A stretch of 15,828 bases of DNA from HGM13006 sp964514175. Lineage in GTDB: Bacteria > Bacillota > Clostridia > Oscillospirales > Oscillospiraceae. The DNA is taken from positions 1-15,828 of the forward strand of contig CAZEPQ010000037.1 in the NCBI GenBank assembly GCA_964514175.1, given 5' to 3'. The notes beneath the pieces were generated by a model. The model had not been told where the DNA came from, ran no database searches, and was given only the letters and a program-made list of their open reading frames with translations. Of this stretch, positions 14,931-15,828 are shown in pieces; the stretch's first letter is position 1, and every line of letters begins with the position of its first letter. The translations under genes were made by a program, and so were the position numbers.

Positions 14931-14952
14931 GTCAGAGCGAAGCAGCTCTGAC
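14931..14952. promoter_or_regulatory. Perfect 22-base palindrome in the divergent control region
   Basis: GTCAGAGC (14931-14938) and GCTCTGAC (14945-14952) are perfect inverted repeats around a 6-base spacer. The palindrome lies between the two divergent promoters and outside both predicted transcripts, so a protein-binding operator is more likely than an RNA hairpin. Its GTCAGA half-site also occurs as an inverted pair in the operon leader (14688-14693 and 14735-14740). Confidence 0.5.
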
Positions 14953-14996
14953 ACTGCGGTGGTGTAATTTCCGGACATCTCCCTTTTCTTTTGGGA

Positions 14997-15026
14997 TTGA
15001 CAGAGAAAAAAACGCCCCAATATTGT
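14997..15026 (+). promoter_or_regulatory. Distal promoter for the cytidylate-kinase-like gene
   Basis: A perfect -35 TTGACA (14997-15002) is followed after 18 bp by TATTGT (15021-15026), a 4/6 match to the -10. The transcript would start near 15033 and have a leader of about 114 nt. Confidence 0.5.
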
Positions 15027-15065
15027 GCAATGAATACAAAAATTCAGTTTTTCTTAAATTGCGGC

Positions 15066-15094
15066 TTGTCATTTTCCACGAGAGGTGGTATGCT
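15066..15094 (+). promoter_or_regulatory. Proximal promoter for the cytidylate-kinase-like gene
   Basis: -35 TTGTCA (15066-15071), 17-bp spacer, and -10 TATGCT (15089-15094) preceded by TGG, an extended -10 arrangement. It would give a leader of about 46 nt containing a short GGGGG/CCCCC hairpin near 15106-15120. It may act with or instead of the distal promoter at 14997. Confidence 0.45.
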
Positions 15095-15146
15095 TAAAAT
15101 GAAGATGGGGGAGTAGCCCCCTAATATCTGAAAAGGCGGTGTTCCT

Positions 15147-15749
15147 ATGATTATTACGATTGGCAGACAGTACGGTTCCGGTGGCAAAGAGATCGGTGAG
15201 AAGGTTGCCCAGCGATTGGGATACGCCTTTTACGACAAAGAGATTTTGACCATGGCTGCTGAGGAGAGCGGATTTTCCGCCGCCGCCATGCAGCATTATG
15301 ATGAAAAGCCCTCCGGTTCTTTGATTTACAGCCTGTATATGACCGGTGCGGCTACGGCAGATAATCTGCCCCTGAATCAGCAGTTGGCTTTTGCCCAGTT
15401 CAACGTGATCCGGAAGGTGGCTCAGGGCGATAACTGCGTTATCGTGGGCCGCTGCGCAGACTACATCCTCCGCGAGAAGAAGAATCTGATCACGGTCTTT
15501 CTCCACGCTCCCATGGAACACCGTGTGAAGCGGGTCATGGAAGAGAAGGCCATTACCGATCCGGCTCTGGCTGAAAAGACCATCAAAAAGGCGGATAAGT
15601 CACGGGCAGAGTATTACAATTTCTTCACCCACAAAAAGTGGGGCGAGGCAGGCAGCGCAATGCTCTCTGTGGATACCTCCATGCTGGACACCGATGGCAT
15701 CGCGGCCCTGATTGCCGATGCCGTTACCATGATCCAGAGAAATCGCTGA
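15147..15749 (+). CDS. Cytidylate-kinase-like family protein (P-loop nucleotide kinase)
   Basis: A 200-residue P-loop kinase of the Cytidylate_kin2 type, common in Clostridia and separate from the housekeeping Cmk. Landmarks: the phosphate-binding loop GRQYGSGGKEIG (6-17), YDKEIL (29-34), VGRCADYIL (100-108) with the conserved Arg, a VFLHAPMEHRVKRVME segment (117-132), and a charged lid-like region ADKSRAEYYNFFTHKKWG (149-166). The predicted reaction is phosphate transfer from ATP to a nucleoside monophosphate, perhaps CMP, but the natural substrate of this group is poorly known. The start at 15147 is set by AAGGCGG seven bases upstream. It is transcribed divergently from the polysaccharide operon and shares its control region. 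Any functional link, such as supplying CDP/CTP-dependent sugar activation, is speculative. Confidence 0.9.
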   Translation: MIITIGRQYGSGGKEIGEKVAQRLGYAFYDKEILTMAAEESGFSAAAMQHYDEKPSGSLIYSLYMTGAATADNLPLNQQLAFAQFNVIRKVAQGDNCVIVGRCADYILREKKNLITVFLHAPMEHRVKRVMEEKAITDPALAEKTIKKADKSRAEYYNFFTHKKWGEAGSAMLSVDTSMLDTDGIAALIADAVTMIQRNR

Positions 15750-15828
15750 TGTAAAACTTTTGGGCGCTGCTTTTGCACAATGTCACTAAGTTAAGCTAAT
15801 GAATCCCCCTGCCGTCGAAAGAGAGACG
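15750..15828. other. Right-edge non-coding stretch, nothing recognised
   Basis: These 79 bases after the kinase stop contain no ribosome site with a following open frame, no convincing terminator hairpin and no repeat that I can see. The terminator of the kinase gene may lie beyond the edge. Confidence 0.4.

Noticed and set aside
15104..15122. GGGGG/CCCCC hairpin as an attenuator of the kinase gene
   Set aside because: The stem is only 5 bp and no U-tract follows, so it was kept only as a remark under the proximal promoter.

Overview
The window reads as chromosomal sequence from a gut-type Clostridium relative (Bacillota, Clostridia, probably the Oscillospiraceae/Ruminococcaceae side). The evidence is the moderately GC-rich codon usage with strong AGGAGG-type ribosome binding sites, the neighbouring recJ and rel genes, a CsaB pyruvyl transferase, two DUF4330 proteins, and a Gram-positive surface protein with a C-terminal membrane anchor. 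No rRNA, tRNA, CRISPR array, transposase or phage gene was seen.

Layout. (1) 1-2646, minus strand: a recJ-rel operon. RecJ is complete, the Rel (p)ppGpp enzyme runs off the left edge, and there is a good sigma-A promoter at 2618-2646. (2) 2647-3085: an intergenic region with a GC-rich inverted repeat flanked by 15-bp direct repeats, a doubtful small ORF, and a strong promoter pointing right. (3) 3086-6397, plus strand: a 1103-residue secreted, membrane-anchored modular surface protein, followed by a terminator. (4) 6668-7333, plus strand: uracil-DNA glycosylase (ung), convergent with the next block and separated from it by a hairpin terminator. (5) 7389-14665, minus strand: a tightly packed six-gene envelope-polysaccharide operon. 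In transcription order it encodes an O-antigen-ligase/polymerase-like membrane protein, a GT4 glycosyltransferase, two tandem DUF4330 single-pass membrane proteins, a GT4-CsaB fusion (glycosyltransferase joined to pyruvyl transferase), and a MurJ/MviN-family flippase. (6) 14666-15146: a divergent control region with a near-consensus extended -10 promoter for the operon, a tandem 21-bp repeat just upstream of its -35, a perfect hairpin palindrome, and a foldable leader of about 150 nt. (7) 15147-15749, plus strand: a cytidylate-kinase-like protein. The last 79 bases hold nothing I recognise.

How it fits together. The operon in block 5 contains most steps needed to build and export a pyruvylated cell-wall polymer: sugar transfer (two GT4 domains), pyruvylation (CsaB), membrane translocation (MurJ-like) and polymerisation or ligation (Wzy/WaaL-like). 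In characterised bacteria CsaB pyruvylates the secondary cell-wall polymer that SLH-domain S-layer proteins bind, so a similar role is the most economical reading. No SLH protein lies in the window, so this is inference. The two DUF4330 proteins are the unexplained members. The most interesting material is this operon and its control region; the large surface protein with its Met/Gly-rich segment comes second.
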